From: Bradyrhizobium macuxiense
GTDB taxonomy: Bacteria > Pseudomonadota > Alphaproteobacteria > Rhizobiales > Xanthobacteraceae
Length of the DNA: 64,000 nucleotides
Direction: 5' to 3'
NCBI RefSeq assembly: GCF_001542415.1
Contig: NZ_LNCU01000039.1
Span: forward strand, 328,525-392,524
Shown: positions 52,402 through 61,478 of the stretch, in pieces
Layout: the number at the start of each line of letters is the position of its first letter
How positions within the stretch are numbered: the stretch's first letter is position 1
Position numbers and translations under genes: made by a program
Notes under the pieces: model-generated
Database searches by the model: none
What the model saw: the letters and a program-made list of their open reading frames with translations, nothing else
Told to the model about the DNA's origin: nothing

Positions 52402-53823
52402 ATGGCCGGGCGGCATGCTCAACCAGACGACATCCGTGACCTGTTCTCGTGTGCGATGTCCGAGATGTATCGCGCGGAGGTTCCGCAATACGGGACCCTG
52501 TTGGAGCTTGTTGCCGACATAAACGCCCAGACATTGCGCGCCGATCCCCGGTTACGTGCGCGGCTCGAACAGGGCGGCGAAATCGAAAGGCTGGACGTTG
52601 AACGTCACGGTGCTATCCGGCTTGGCACGCCGCGCGAGCTGTCTGACATTCGCCGCGTCTTCGCGGTCATGGGCATGTACCCCGTCGGCTATTATGATCT
52701 GTCGCTCGCCGGGGTGCCGGTTCATTCGACCGCCTTTCGCCCGATCACCGAGCAGGCGCTTAGCCGTAATCCGTTTCGGGTGTTTACGTCGCTGCTTCGC
52801 CTCGACCTGATCGAAGAGCCTGCGCTGCGCGCCGAGGCTGAAGCGATCCTTGCCGCTCGCCAGATTTTCACACCGCGTGTTCTCGAGCTTGTCACCTTTT
52901 CTGAAACGGAGGGCGGCCTGACGCGCCTGGAAGCGGAAGAGTTCGTTTGCGAGGCACTCGAAACCTTTCGTTGGCACGGTGATGCGACCGTCGACCTTGC
53001 GACCTATCGAAGGCTGCATTGCGCTCACCGGCTGGTCGCTGATATCGTCAGCTTCAAGGGCCCGCACATCAATCATCTCACACCGCGCACTCTCGATATC
53101 GACGCCGTCCAGGCGGCCATGCCGGCATGTGGTATTGCGGCCAAGGCGATGATCGAAGGGCCACCGCGGCGCAACTGTCCGATTCTCCTTCGGCAGACCA
53201 GTTTCAAGGCACTGGAAGAGTCGATCGGCTTCAGGCAGCCTGCGGGCGAAACTGCGTCGGGGACACACACTGCGCGTTTCGGCGAGATCGAGCAGCGCGG
53301 TGTCGCGCTTACGGCGAGGGGACGTAAATTATATGACGGGCTGCTCGCCTCTGCCCGTCGTGCTATCCAGCCCGGCGCCGTGGGTTCGGGGTCGATAACT
53401 TACGAATCCGAGCTCTCGGAGAGGTTTCGGTCATTTCCGGATGACTGGGCGGAGCTGCGTTCCAGGGGACTTGCGTTCTTCCGCTATTCGACAACGGCGG
53501 CCAGCCTGACGTCTCGCCGCGCTGGTGCGTCGACCTCCATCGACGAACTGATCGCGCAAGGTTTCCTGCGATTTGATCCGATCGTTTATGAAGATTTTCT
53601 GCCTGTCAGCGCGGCCGGCATATTCCAGTCAAACCTCGGCGCCGATGAGCGGAAGAGCTACGGCGAACGATCCAACCGAGATCAGTTCGAAGCGGCCCTT
53701 GGGGAACCGGTTCGCGATGAATTTGAGTTGTACGCGCGGGCGGAAAGAATCTCGCTGGAACAAGCGCTGGAGCGGCTTGGGTGTCCACAGACTGAGTTCA
53801 CGCAAGGAGAGGAATGCGCTTGA
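52402..53823 (+). CDS. hglS: 2-oxoadipate dioxygenase/decarboxylase (D-2-hydroxyglutarate synthase, DUF1338)
   Basis: A 473-residue protein of the DUF1338/YdcJ family, now known as HglS, an Fe(II) vicinal-oxygen-chelate enzyme converting 2-oxoadipate to D-2-hydroxyglutarate in lysine breakdown. RHGAIRLGTPREL carries H69 and R73, GPHINHLTPRTLDID carries H222/H225, and RFGEIEQRGVALTARGRKLYD carries E295/E297. These lie within one or a few residues of the His70, Arg74, His226 and Glu294 positions I recall for the Pseudomonas enzyme. It is first in an operon with an AmaB-type dehydrogenase and an aminotransferase, which together supply 2-oxoadipate. Start ATG 52402. Confidence 0.88.
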   Translation: MAGRHAQPDDIRDLFSCAMSEMYRAEVPQYGTLLELVADINAQTLRADPRLRARLEQGGEIERLDVERHGAIRLGTPRELSDIRRVFAVMGMYPVGYYDLSLAGVPVHSTAFRPITEQALSRNPFRVFTSLLRLDLIEEPALRAEAEAILAARQIFTPRVLELVTFSETEGGLTRLEAEEFVCEALETFRWHGDATVDLATYRRLHCAHRLVADIVSFKGPHINHLTPRTLDIDAVQAAMPACGIAAKAMIEGPPRRNCPILLRQTSFKALEESIGFRQPAGETASGTHTARFGEIEQRGVALTARGRKLYDGLLASARRAIQPGAVGSGSITYESELSERFRSFPDDWAELRSRGLAFFRYSTTAASLTSRRAGASTSIDELIAQGFLRFDPIVYEDFLPVSAAGIFQSNLGADERKSYGERSNRDQFEAALGEPVRDEFELYARAERISLEQALERLGCPQTEFTQGEECA

Positions 53824-53909
53824 GGCTCTGCTTCGCCTGATCACCGCTTCCCTGCCATCCTCCTCAACACGTGCCGGCCATTACCCGAACCCGTACCTGG
53901 AAAACTGTC

Positions 53910-55475
53910 ATGTCAACTTCAACCAAAGTGCAAACGCAATCCCATAGGCGCAATCTCTCAGGTGAGGTCGACAGGCTGCTCACCGACCTCGGCGTGAGCC
54001 GATCTCGCTATGGAGATGGTGAGCTCACGGTGCATACGCCTGTTACGGGCGAGATCATCGGACATGTCCGGCTGACGAATGCGAGCGAGTCTGTCGCAGC
54101 GATCGAAGCGGCTTACGCGGCATTCCGTGCGTGGAGGCTGGTGCCGGCGCCAAAGCGCGGCGAACTTGTCCGGCTGCTTGGGGAAGAATTGCGTGCCAAC
54201 AAGGAGGCCTTGGGCCGGCTGGTCTCGATCGAAGTTGGCAAGATCACGTCGGAGGGCCTTGGCGAAGTTCAGGAGATGATCGATATCTGCGACTTCGCAG
54301 TCGGGCATTCTCGCCAGCTCTATGGCCTCACGATCGCAACCGAACGGGCCGAGCATCGGATGGTCGAGAGCTGGCATCCGCTTGGCGTGACCGGAATCAT
54401 CTCGGCTTTCAATTTCCCGGTCGCGGTGTGGGCCTGGAATGCGGCGCTCGCGCTCGTATGTGGCAACAGCATCGTCTGGAAACCGTCGGAGAAGACGCCG
54501 TTGACCGCGCTTGCAACTGAAGCGCTCCTTGGACGCGCGATGAAGCGCTTCAGGGAGGAGGGCGGAACGGCCCCCGATGGACTCTCTTCGGTGCTGCTTT
54601 CCGGTCGCGACATCGGCGAACTCCTCGTCGACCACCCGAAGGTGGCATTAATTTCGGCGACCGGCTCGACGGCGATGGGGCGCGCCGTCGGGCCGAAGCT
54701 TGCCAAGCGGTTCGCGCGGGCGATTCTCGAGCTCGGGGGCAACAATGCCGCGATCATTACGCCGACGGCCGACCTCGATCTGACGTTGCGCGGTGTTGCC
54801 TTTGCGGCCATGGGAACAGCCGGCCAGCGCTGTACAACGCTGCGCCGCCTCTTTGTCCATGAAAGTGTCTACGACACCTTTGTGCCGCGCCTGAAGCGGG
54901 CCTATGCATCGGTGACGGTCGGAGATCCCCTCGAAGCCGGCACCCTGGTCGGTCCGCTGATCGATGGTTCGGCCTATCGCGCGATGCAAAGCACACTTGA
55001 GGCCGCAAAAGGCCTGGGTGGTATCGTCCATGGAGGCGAGCGCTTGCCGATCGAGGGAGCAGCCGAGGCTTACTATGTCCGCCCGGCCCTGGTCGAGATG
55101 CCCTCGCAGACCGGGCCGGTCGGGCACGAGACCTTCGCGCCCATCCTCTACATTCTGAAGTACAATGATTTTGACGCTGTGCTCGAACTACATAATGCCG
55201 TTCCGCAGGGCCTTTCATCTTCCATCTTCACGAATGATCTGCGGGAAGCGGAAACCTTCCTGTCCGCCCGTGGTTCGGATTGCGGCATCGCCAACGTCAA
55301 CATCGGACCGTCCGGTGCGGAGATCGGTGGCGCATTTGGCGGTGAGAAAGAGACCGGCGGCGGGCGTGAGTCCGGATCCGATTCGTGGAAAGCGTATATG
55401 CGCCGGGCAACCAACACCATCAATTTTGGCCGGACGCTGCCGCTCGCCCAGGGCGTCAGATTCGACGTGGTCTGA
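53910..55475 (+). CDS. amaB: L-aminoadipate-semialdehyde dehydrogenase, ALDH7/AmaB type
   Basis: A 521-residue aldehyde dehydrogenase of the antiquitin (ALDH7) branch. Seen: GIISAFNFPVAVWAWNAALA, VWKPSEKTPLTALA, ISATGSTAMGRAVGPKLAKR, ILELGGNNAAIITPTADLDL (general-base Glu), GTAGQRCTTLRRLFVHESVY (catalytic Cys in the antiquitin GQRCTTLRR context), GHETFAPILYILKY and GGAFGGEKETGGGRESGSDSW. The last two stretches are diagnostic for ALDH7. It oxidises 2-aminoadipate 6-semialdehyde to 2-aminoadipate. ATG 53910 is preferred, with only a weak ribosome site (GGAAAA), so coupling to the upstream hglS (gap 86 bases) may help. An earlier in-frame start at 53871 has no support. Confidence 0.88.
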   Translation: MSTSTKVQTQSHRRNLSGEVDRLLTDLGVSRSRYGDGELTVHTPVTGEIIGHVRLTNASESVAAIEAAYAAFRAWRLVPAPKRGELVRLLGEELRANKEALGRLVSIEVGKITSEGLGEVQEMIDICDFAVGHSRQLYGLTIATERAEHRMVESWHPLGVTGIISAFNFPVAVWAWNAALALVCGNSIVWKPSEKTPLTALATEALLGRAMKRFREEGGTAPDGLSSVLLSGRDIGELLVDHPKVALISATGSTAMGRAVGPKLAKRFARAILELGGNNAAIITPTADLDLTLRGVAFAAMGTAGQRCTTLRRLFVHESVYDTFVPRLKRAYASVTVGDPLEAGTLVGPLIDGSAYRAMQSTLEAAKGLGGIVHGGERLPIEGAAEAYYVRPALVEMPSQTGPVGHETFAPILYILKYNDFDAVLELHNAVPQGLSSSIFTNDLREAETFLSARGSDCGIANVNIGPSGAEIGGAFGGEKETGGGRESGSDSWKAYMRRATNTINFGRTLPLAQGVRFDVV

Positions 55476-55488
55476 TGGAGGATCAAGC

Positions 55489-56721
55489 GTGAACGCTCCC
55501 CTTCAAGCGCGATCGTCTCTGTTCCGGCCGGCAAGCCGTCTTGCACCGATCGGTGTCTCGGAGATCCTGAAGATCACGGGACTTGCGACCAACCTCAAGC
55601 GGGAGGGCAAGGACATCATCGTTCTCGGGACGGGCGAGCCCGATTTCGACACGCCGGATCATGTCAAGGACGCGGCGAAACGCGCGATGGACGCCGGTGC
55701 CACGAAGTATACGGCGCTCGACGGCACGCCTGAACTGAAGGCTGCAATCCGCCTGAAGTTCATGCGCGACAACGGCCTGGACTTCGGGCTCGACGAAATC
55801 ACGGTGTCGGCCGGCGCCAAGCAGGTCCTTTTCAATGCGATGGCGGCGACGCTGGAAGCCGGCGACGAGGTTATCATCCCGACGCCCTATTGGGTGACCT
55901 ATGCGGATATTGTCCTGATGATGGGGGGCAAGCCGGTGCTGGTCCCATGTCGGGAAAGCAACGGCTTTCGGTTGGCGGCGGAGGATTTCGTGCGGGCAAT
56001 CACGCCGCGCACGCGATGGGTGATGTTGAACTCACCCTCAAATCCGTCGGGAGCAGCCTATTCGGAGGCAGATTACCGGCCCCTCCTCGACGTGCTGATG
56101 GCGCATCCGCATGTCTGGCTGATGGTGGACGATATTTACGAGCACATCATCTACGACAGTTTTCGTTTTGCGACGCCCGCGGCGCTTGAACCGTCGCTTC
56201 GTGAGCGCAGCCTGACGATCAACGGCGTCTCCAAAGCGTATGCCATGACGGGTTGGCGGATCGGGTACGCGGGAGGACCTAGCGCGCTTATCCGAGCGAT
56301 GGCAATCGTCCAGAGCCAATCGACGTCGTGCCCATCGTCGATTAGCCAAGCTGCCGCTATTGCCGCGCTTGATGGACCTGCGGAAATCGTGAGGGAGCGA
56401 TGCTGCTCCTTTCAGGCGCGGCGTGATCTTGTCGTTGCCGCCCTAAACAAGATCGAGGGCGTCACCTGTCGGGTGCCCGAGGGCGCATTCTATACCTTCG
56501 CCGGCTGTGGGGGACTGATCGGCAGGCATACGCCGGATGGGCAACGCATCTGCAGTGATAGCGATTTCGCCGAATATCTCTTGCGTAGCGTTGGCGTTGC
56601 TGTGGTGCCAGGTTCGGCGTTCGGGCTAGCTCCCTATTTCCGGATTTCCTACGCCACTTCAGTTTCGGAGCTCGAGGAAGCCTGCAGGCGGATTGCCCTT
56701 GCGGCGCGCAGGTTAACTTAA
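55489..56721 (+). CDS. Class I aminotransferase (probable 2-aminoadipate transaminase)
   Basis: A 410-residue PLP-dependent fold-type I aminotransferase of the aspartate-aminotransferase I-gamma group. Seen: RLAPIGVSEILKITGLATNL, VLGTGEPDFDTPDHVKDAAK, TVSAGAKQVLFNAMAATLEA, WVMLNSPSNPSGAAYSEADY, WLMVDDIYEHIIYDSF, SLTINGVSKAYAMTGWRIGY (catalytic Lys in GVSKAYAMTGWR), and FRISYATS with the substrate-binding Arg. The start is GTG 55489 with GGAGGA six bases upstream, 13 bases after the amaB stop. Between AmaB (making 2-aminoadipate) and HglS (using 2-oxoadipate), the missing step is exactly a 2-aminoadipate transamination. That substrate assignment comes from context. Confidence 0.88.
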   Translation: MNAPLQARSSLFRPASRLAPIGVSEILKITGLATNLKREGKDIIVLGTGEPDFDTPDHVKDAAKRAMDAGATKYTALDGTPELKAAIRLKFMRDNGLDFGLDEITVSAGAKQVLFNAMAATLEAGDEVIIPTPYWVTYADIVLMMGGKPVLVPCRESNGFRLAAEDFVRAITPRTRWVMLNSPSNPSGAAYSEADYRPLLDVLMAHPHVWLMVDDIYEHIIYDSFRFATPAALEPSLRERSLTINGVSKAYAMTGWRIGYAGGPSALIRAMAIVQSQSTSCPSSISQAAAIAALDGPAEIVRERCCSFQARRDLVVAALNKIEGVTCRVPEGAFYTFAGCGGLIGRHTPDGQRICSDSDFAEYLLRSVGVAVVPGSAFGLAPYFRISYATSVSELEEACRRIALAARRLT

Positions 56722-56854
56722 CATCGATGTACGCCCTTTCGATTGGCTATCCAGACTGCTGGCTTAAGGTCGGACGCGAATGCCGGACTGAGTTGTGCCC
56801 CTTTCGATCTTCTGACTTTGTTCGTCGAAATTTCCCTCCCGACGAACGGCACTG

Positions 56855-56886
56855 GGCCGCCCCCTTTTGCGGGGCGGCCGCTTTTC
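56855..56886 (+). terminator. Rho-independent terminator ending the lysine operon
   Basis: A perfect 9-bp GC stem GGCCGCCCC/GGGGCGGCC with a 7-base loop is followed by GCTTTTCC. It lies about 135 bases after the aminotransferase stop and upstream of the glutamate dehydrogenase start, separating the two transcription units. Confidence 0.85.
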
Positions 56887-56948
56887 CTCTTCAGATTTGG
56901 ACCTCCCAATTGGACACACACACGCAAATCGACCTGGATGACTGGCGC

Positions 56949-58214
56949 ATGAGCAAATCTATATACAATGGTCCTGTGTTCGATATGGCCAGGGAGCAGT
57001 TTGAGCGGGTTGCCGATCATTTGCAAATCCTGGAAATGGACAGAGACCGACTTCTGTATCCAAAGCGCGCGATCGCCGTGTCGTGTCCGATTCATACGGA
57101 TGACGGCCGCACAAGAGTTTATCAGGGCTACCGCGTACAGCATCATCTGACCTTGGGTCCAACCAAGGGCGGAACGCGGTTCGCGCCCTCGGTGGACATT
57201 GGCGAGGTCGCCGCCTTATCCATTTGGATGAGCTGGAAATGCGCCCTCGCGGGACTCCCCTATGGTGGAGCAAAAGGCGGTGTTACCGTCGATCCTTTCA
57301 CGTTATCACCACGCGAGCTTGAGGCTCTATCGCGACGCTACATGCAGGAGATGATTCCTTTCGTCGGTCCGCACACCGACGTCATGGCCCCTGATATGGG
57401 GACTAACGAGCAGGTTATGGCCTGGTTTATGGACACCTACTCCATGTATCAGGGGAAGACGATCAACGAGATCGTCACTGGTAAACCGATATCAACGGGA
57501 GGAACACTCGGCCGCCGCGAAGCGACCGGGCGTGGCGTAGCTTATCTCGTGGGGCGCGCGCTTGAGTGCCTTGGGATTGCCGCGGGTAACGCAACAGCAA
57601 TTGTTCAGGGTTTTGGCAACGTTGGGTCTGTGACAACCTATTCTCTCGCCCAGAGAGGCGTCAAAATCGTCGGCGTTAGCGATCACACGGCCGCATACTA
57701 CGATCCCGCGGGTCTAGATATTTCCGGGCTACAACGCCACGTTAGCAAGTGTGGCCAACTTGTCGGATTCTCTTCTCAGGTTCTCATCGACCCATCGGAG
57801 CTATTGATCCAGAAGTGCGATGTTCTCGTCCCCGCCGCAATCGAGCGGGTTATCACCGGCGAAAATGCCTCCCACCTCAAATGTCATGTTCTAGCCGAGG
57901 GAGCCAACGGCCCAACGACGCCCGAAGCTGACTCTATCCTGCAGCAACGGGGCGATGAGATATTTGTATTACCAGATATTCTTTGCAACGCAGGAGGGGT
58001 CATCGTCAGCTATTTCGAGTGGGTGCAAGATCTCCAGAGGTTATTCTGGGAGGAAGGGGAGGTATTTGATCGCCTCTATCGAGTTCTCGAACGCTCGTTC
58101 CAGCAAACGATTGCTCGCGCGAAACGCGACCGCATCCCACATCGCACGGCCGCGATGGCAATCGGCGTCAGCGTGGTGCAATCGGCCAAGCAAACCAGAG
58201 GTCTCTTTCCGTAG
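56949..58214 (+). CDS. gdhA: Glutamate dehydrogenase (Glu/Leu/Phe/Val family)
   Basis: A 421-residue glutamate dehydrogenase. HHLTLGPTKGGTRFAP (substrate loop), WMSWKCALAGLPYGGAKGGV (catalytic Lys109 in GGAKGG), MAPDMGTNEQVMAWFMDTYS, GRREATGRGVAYLVGRALEC, VQGFGNVGSVTTY (Rossmann GxGxxG) and LAEGANGPTTPEAD are all present. The reading frame stays open far upstream, but a strong terminator at 56855-56886 means translation must begin after it. ATG 56949 gives the normal family length; TTG 56910 is possible. No good ribosome site is visible at either. It interconverts glutamate and 2-oxoglutarate plus ammonia and can recycle the amino acceptor used by the aminotransferases nearby. Confidence 0.9.
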   Translation: MSKSIYNGPVFDMAREQFERVADHLQILEMDRDRLLYPKRAIAVSCPIHTDDGRTRVYQGYRVQHHLTLGPTKGGTRFAPSVDIGEVAALSIWMSWKCALAGLPYGGAKGGVTVDPFTLSPRELEALSRRYMQEMIPFVGPHTDVMAPDMGTNEQVMAWFMDTYSMYQGKTINEIVTGKPISTGGTLGRREATGRGVAYLVGRALECLGIAAGNATAIVQGFGNVGSVTTYSLAQRGVKIVGVSDHTAAYYDPAGLDISGLQRHVSKCGQLVGFSSQVLIDPSELLIQKCDVLVPAAIERVITGENASHLKCHVLAEGANGPTTPEADSILQQRGDEIFVLPDILCNAGGVIVSYFEWVQDLQRLFWEEGEVFDRLYRVLERSFQQTIARAKRDRIPHRTAAMAIGVSVVQSAKQTRGLFP

Positions 58215-58550
58215 ACACCTATGTTGCGCACTTCAACACGATCTGGTTGCACGCGTACTATCGCTATCAAGCGTATCAAATCCGCGCTCGAAATCGAGCC
58301 TCCAACCAGATCAGGCGAAGCGATGACAGCTATTTCGTGGCACTTGTCGGCAGAGCCTCACCGGCAAAGAACCGTCGTGAGTTATCCTCCATGGACGCGA
58401 TGTCCGTCTGGTCCAGATGAAGTTCATGAATATGTAGCTATAGGCTTGGCAAAGTCCCTGCGCCTTCAGCGTTCGGCCTGAGCCGTTTGGTCCGGGGGGA
58501 CCGGATGGCTGCACTTGCCGAGTCCGCAGCAGATGCGATTGCCGGGACGT
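58215..58550. other. Intergenic region with a 10-bp inverted repeat
   Basis: GATCTGGTTG (58240-58249) and its complement CAACCAGATC (58303-58312) are separated by 53 bases just after the gdhA stop. There is no T-tract, so it is not a simple terminator. No gene. Confidence 0.4.
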
Positions 58551-58554
58551 GAGC

Positions 58555-58851
58555 CTAGCCATTCCGCGGATGGGTTGTTGTAGGCCCGACCAGCACCTCG
58601 ACATAGCGGTGTTGATTGATTGCTCTGACATTTCCAAGACTGGTAGGTGCTCCCGAGTGACCAGCACTTAGTGGTGCCTGATGAGGCCCGTCGAGAGTCA
58701 ACAGCATCTGATGGCCGGAAGGCGGGGACACTCCCAAGTGTCGCTGCATCTCCCATTCGGCGGGGGAGCGGCGATGCACGCGCGTGTAGACGTGGATGAA
58801 GCCCAGATACTGGCCCTGTTTGGGCGTGAAGGCTTTTGCAGAATGACTCAC
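58555..58851 (-). pseudogene. LexA-like winged-helix protein, frameshifted
   Basis: The N-terminal half reads KAFTPKQGQYLGFIHVYTRV, HRRSPAEWEMQRHLGVSPPS and GHQMLLTLDG, the LexA DNA-binding-type winged helix found in many small rhizobial proteins. After TLDG the expected GLIRR.P..ARSIEVL continuation is found only in a neighbouring frame (GLIRHH then a stop), so the copy is broken near base 58690. It lies head to head with the IS630 remnant. Confidence 0.6.
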
Positions 58852-58903
58852 CTTCGCTATCCGATTCAGCGATTTGTCAATGCCTCGACAGAAGGACGCA
58901 GGG

Positions 58904-60052
58904 ATGAATGTACGCTATCGCGTCGACCTCAGCCAAACCGAACGCGCCGAACTCACTGTGCTTTTGAGCGGTGGCAAGCACGTGGCCCGCAAGCTCAAGC
59001 GGGCGCAGATCTTGTTGGCCGCTGACGCTGGCACCAGCGACAAGGAGATCGTCCGGAGCGTCGGCGTCGTCGGGGTCCATCGTCTATCGTACCAAACGAC
59101 GTTTTGTCCTTGGCAATTTGGAGGCGGCTCTCAGCGAGGAGCCGCGGCCTGGAGCGAAGCGCAAGCTCACCGGCAAGGAAGAAGAAGCGCCTTGCTGACA
59201 ACCGCCTGTTCAAGCTCTCCGGCAGGCTGCGCTCGTTGGAAATTGTAGCGATCGTCAAGCTGACGCCACACGAGAGCCTGTCGCGCGAGGCGGCGCGCTG
59301 ACGCTTGCCGAGAACGGTCTCAAGCCGTGGCGCAAGGATATGTGGTGCGTCCGCCAGATCGACGCGGACTACGTCGCCCGCAGGGAGGACGTGCTCGATC
59401 TCTATGCCGAGGCGCCCGATCCGAAGCGGCCGGTGGGGCTGCTTCCACTAGAGCCCGATCCAGCTCATTGGCGAAGTGCGCCAGCCTATCCCGCCCAAGC
59501 CGGGCCAGCTCGAGCGCTACGATTGCGAGCATCGGCGCAATGGCGCCGCAAACCTATTCGTCTTCCTCGATGCACATCGCTCCTGGCGCAAGGTGAAGGT
59601 GACCAAGCGACGGGCGGCTGCGGAGATTTTGCAGGCTGCATGCGCGACCTCGTCGATATCCACTATTCCCGGGGCGAGCGCATCCGCTTGGTACTTGACA
59701 ATCTCTCAACCCATTCGGCTGAGGCGCTCTATCAGGCCTTTCCGCCGACAAGCCCGGCGGGTCCTGCGCCGTTGGAGCCACTGCGCTCCAAATCACGCCA
59801 GCTGGCTGAACATGGTCAAGATCGAGATCGGGGTTCTCGCTCGCCAACGACCGCCGCATCGATAGTTTCGCCCGCCTCGTCGCAGCGATCACCGCCTGAG
59901 AGAAACCGCGCAATGTCGACGGCGCCTGCGTCAAATGGATGTTCACTGCCGAAACAGCTCGCGCCAAACTGGAGCGCTTTTATCCAAAACCCCCAGCCAA
60001 ATCAGGCCAAGTTCAACGAGTCAAAACCTGTGCCGAGGTATTAGGATGCTGA
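58904..60052 (+). pseudogene. IS630-family transposase with multiple frameshifts
   Basis: From ATG 58904: MNVRYRVDLSQTERAELTVL, ARKLKRAQILLAADAGTSDK and EIVRSVGV, then frame changes near 59085 (YRTKRRFVLGNLEAALSEEP), 59200 (SLSREAARLTLAENGLKPWR, DADYVARREDVLDLYAEAPD), 59450 (RQPIPPKPGQLERYDCEHRR, VFLDAHRSWRKVKV), 59630 (MRDLVDIHYSRGERIRLVLD, LSTHSAEALYQAF) and 59760 (ASWLNMVKIEIG). The C-terminus KWMFTAETARAKLERFYP ends at TGA 60050-60052. The DDE order of IS630 is recognisable across frames. At least five indels make it long dead. Confidence 0.85.
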
Positions 60053-60598
60053 TCGCCGTGAGCACAGCTAGGGTACGTCGAAGTAGCCCTACGAACTTTG
60101 GCTTTCCGTCAGCGTCCGGTGACGTGATGCATCTTCCGCGCCTCACTTTTTGGCGTGTTTCCAGAACACATGCCACGCGTATTTGCCGACCAGCACGGAG
60201 GCCACATCGCCCTCGCTCGCGGTCGATCGCGTAAGGTCTCGGTCAACTATCGATGCTGGCAATTGATCTGCATAACCGAACCATGTCACTTACAGCGCGG
60301 TCAGCGAGGGAGATACGGCGTGAGTGGAACGATGAAATGAAGCTCAAGTGATAGTCGTTTATGGGCGATGTCACGAAGATGCATGGCGCGATCCAAACAT
60401 GCCACCGAATGGTGGAGTGGACATTGATTATTTTGTTCGCCTGAAGGCAATTGCCGAACACGTTCCATTCTCGCGCGGATAGAGCCGAGAGTAGGCAGGT
60501 CAAGGTGACGCACAATAGCTCGTCTTCGTGGCGAGGGTCATTGGCGCCTTCATCGGGAGCAAAATACGGCTTTGGCACAGATTTCAAAGGAGACGCGC
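60053..60598. other. Upstream region of the ABC transporter operon
   Basis: About 545 bases with no supported gene. The operon promoter should lie here; no regulator-binding dyad was obvious. Confidence 0.5.
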
Positions 60599-61465
60599 AT
60601 GCATTTCGTCATCCCAAAGCTGCTCGTGACGCTCCTTGCGACGGCCGTCTACTCGTCTCCAGCATTTGCACAAGCGGAAAGCCGCCTTCTCGCCTCAATC
60701 CGCAAAGTTGGTGAGGTCAAAGTAGCCATTGTCTCCGCCCCACCCTACGTCGTCATATCGCCGAGCGGGGAGGCGACTGGTTACGGCGTCGAGATAGTCA
60801 ATCTGGCGCTTAAGGGGATGGGCCTGCCACCCATGACGCCCGTGCTCCTCGCGTGGGGGGCCCAGTTTCCCGCACTGCAGGCTCATCAGGTCGACTTCGT
60901 AGCCTCCGGCCAGCACTACACTGAAGTCCACTGCAAAGTGGCAGTGTATTCCGGGCCTTATTTCGTGCAGCAGTCGGGGCTGTACGTTCTGCCTGGAAAC
61001 CCGAAGCATCTCACGGGTGTCGCGCAGATTGCGCAAAACCCCGACATCAAGCTAGCGATAGTCGCAGGGGGGAGCTATGAACCGGAGGCCTTGCGACAGG
61101 GTGTCAAGACCGAGCAATTGGTACGTGTCCCTGACATTCAGGCCGGCGCCGTGACAGTCACCGGCGGACGATCAGAGGCGCTTCTACTTGGTCAGGTCGC
61201 CATCCCTCATCCAGAACAGAAAGGCCTCGACTTCGTCCTCGACAAGCAGTCGCCAGTGTATGGGTACGGCGCGATCTTTCGCAAGGAGGACGTAAGCTTT
61301 CGGGACGCGTTCAACGAGCAACTCAACCTATTGCGCAGCAATGGCATTATGAAGGAGCTTCTTGAGAAATCCTGGAAAGAAGGTTTCGAATATACCCGAG
61401 ACTTCAACTGGGATCTCCTCTCCAAGCTCACCAAGGCTGGCGACATGGTGCCGGGCTGCGAGTAA
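60599..61465 (+). CDS. Polar amino-acid ABC transporter, periplasmic binding protein (EhuB-like)
   Basis: A 288-residue solute-binding protein of family 3. Signal peptide MHFVIPKLLVTLLATAVYSS then PAFAQAE. The mature part has VGEVKVAIVSAPPYVVISPS, GEATGYGVEIVNLALKGMGL and FPALQAHQVDFVASGQHYTE, the two-lobed family-3 pattern. The end YGYGAIFRKEDVSFRDAFNE, LLRSNGIMKELLEKSW is typical. It is closest in feel to ectoine-binding EhuB, but ligand residues cannot be judged by eye. AAAGGAGA before ATG 60599 fixes the start; an upstream in-frame codon would extend the signal peptide. First gene of a four-gene operon. Confidence 0.87.
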   Translation: MHFVIPKLLVTLLATAVYSSPAFAQAESRLLASIRKVGEVKVAIVSAPPYVVISPSGEATGYGVEIVNLALKGMGLPPMTPVLLAWGAQFPALQAHQVDFVASGQHYTEVHCKVAVYSGPYFVQQSGLYVLPGNPKHLTGVAQIAQNPDIKLAIVAGGSYEPEALRQGVKTEQLVRVPDIQAGAVTVTGGRSEALLLGQVAIPHPEQKGLDFVLDKQSPVYGYGAIFRKEDVSFRDAFNEQLNLLRSNGIMKELLEKSWKEGFEYTRDFNWDLLSKLTKAGDMVPGCE

Positions 61466-61478
61466 GGAGTGCAGTGCT

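Noticed and set aside
60574..60590. TGGCAC upstream of the binding-protein gene as a sigma-54 promoter
   Set aside because: The GC element of the -12 region (TTGCA at the required spacing) is absent; AAAGG there is the ribosome site.
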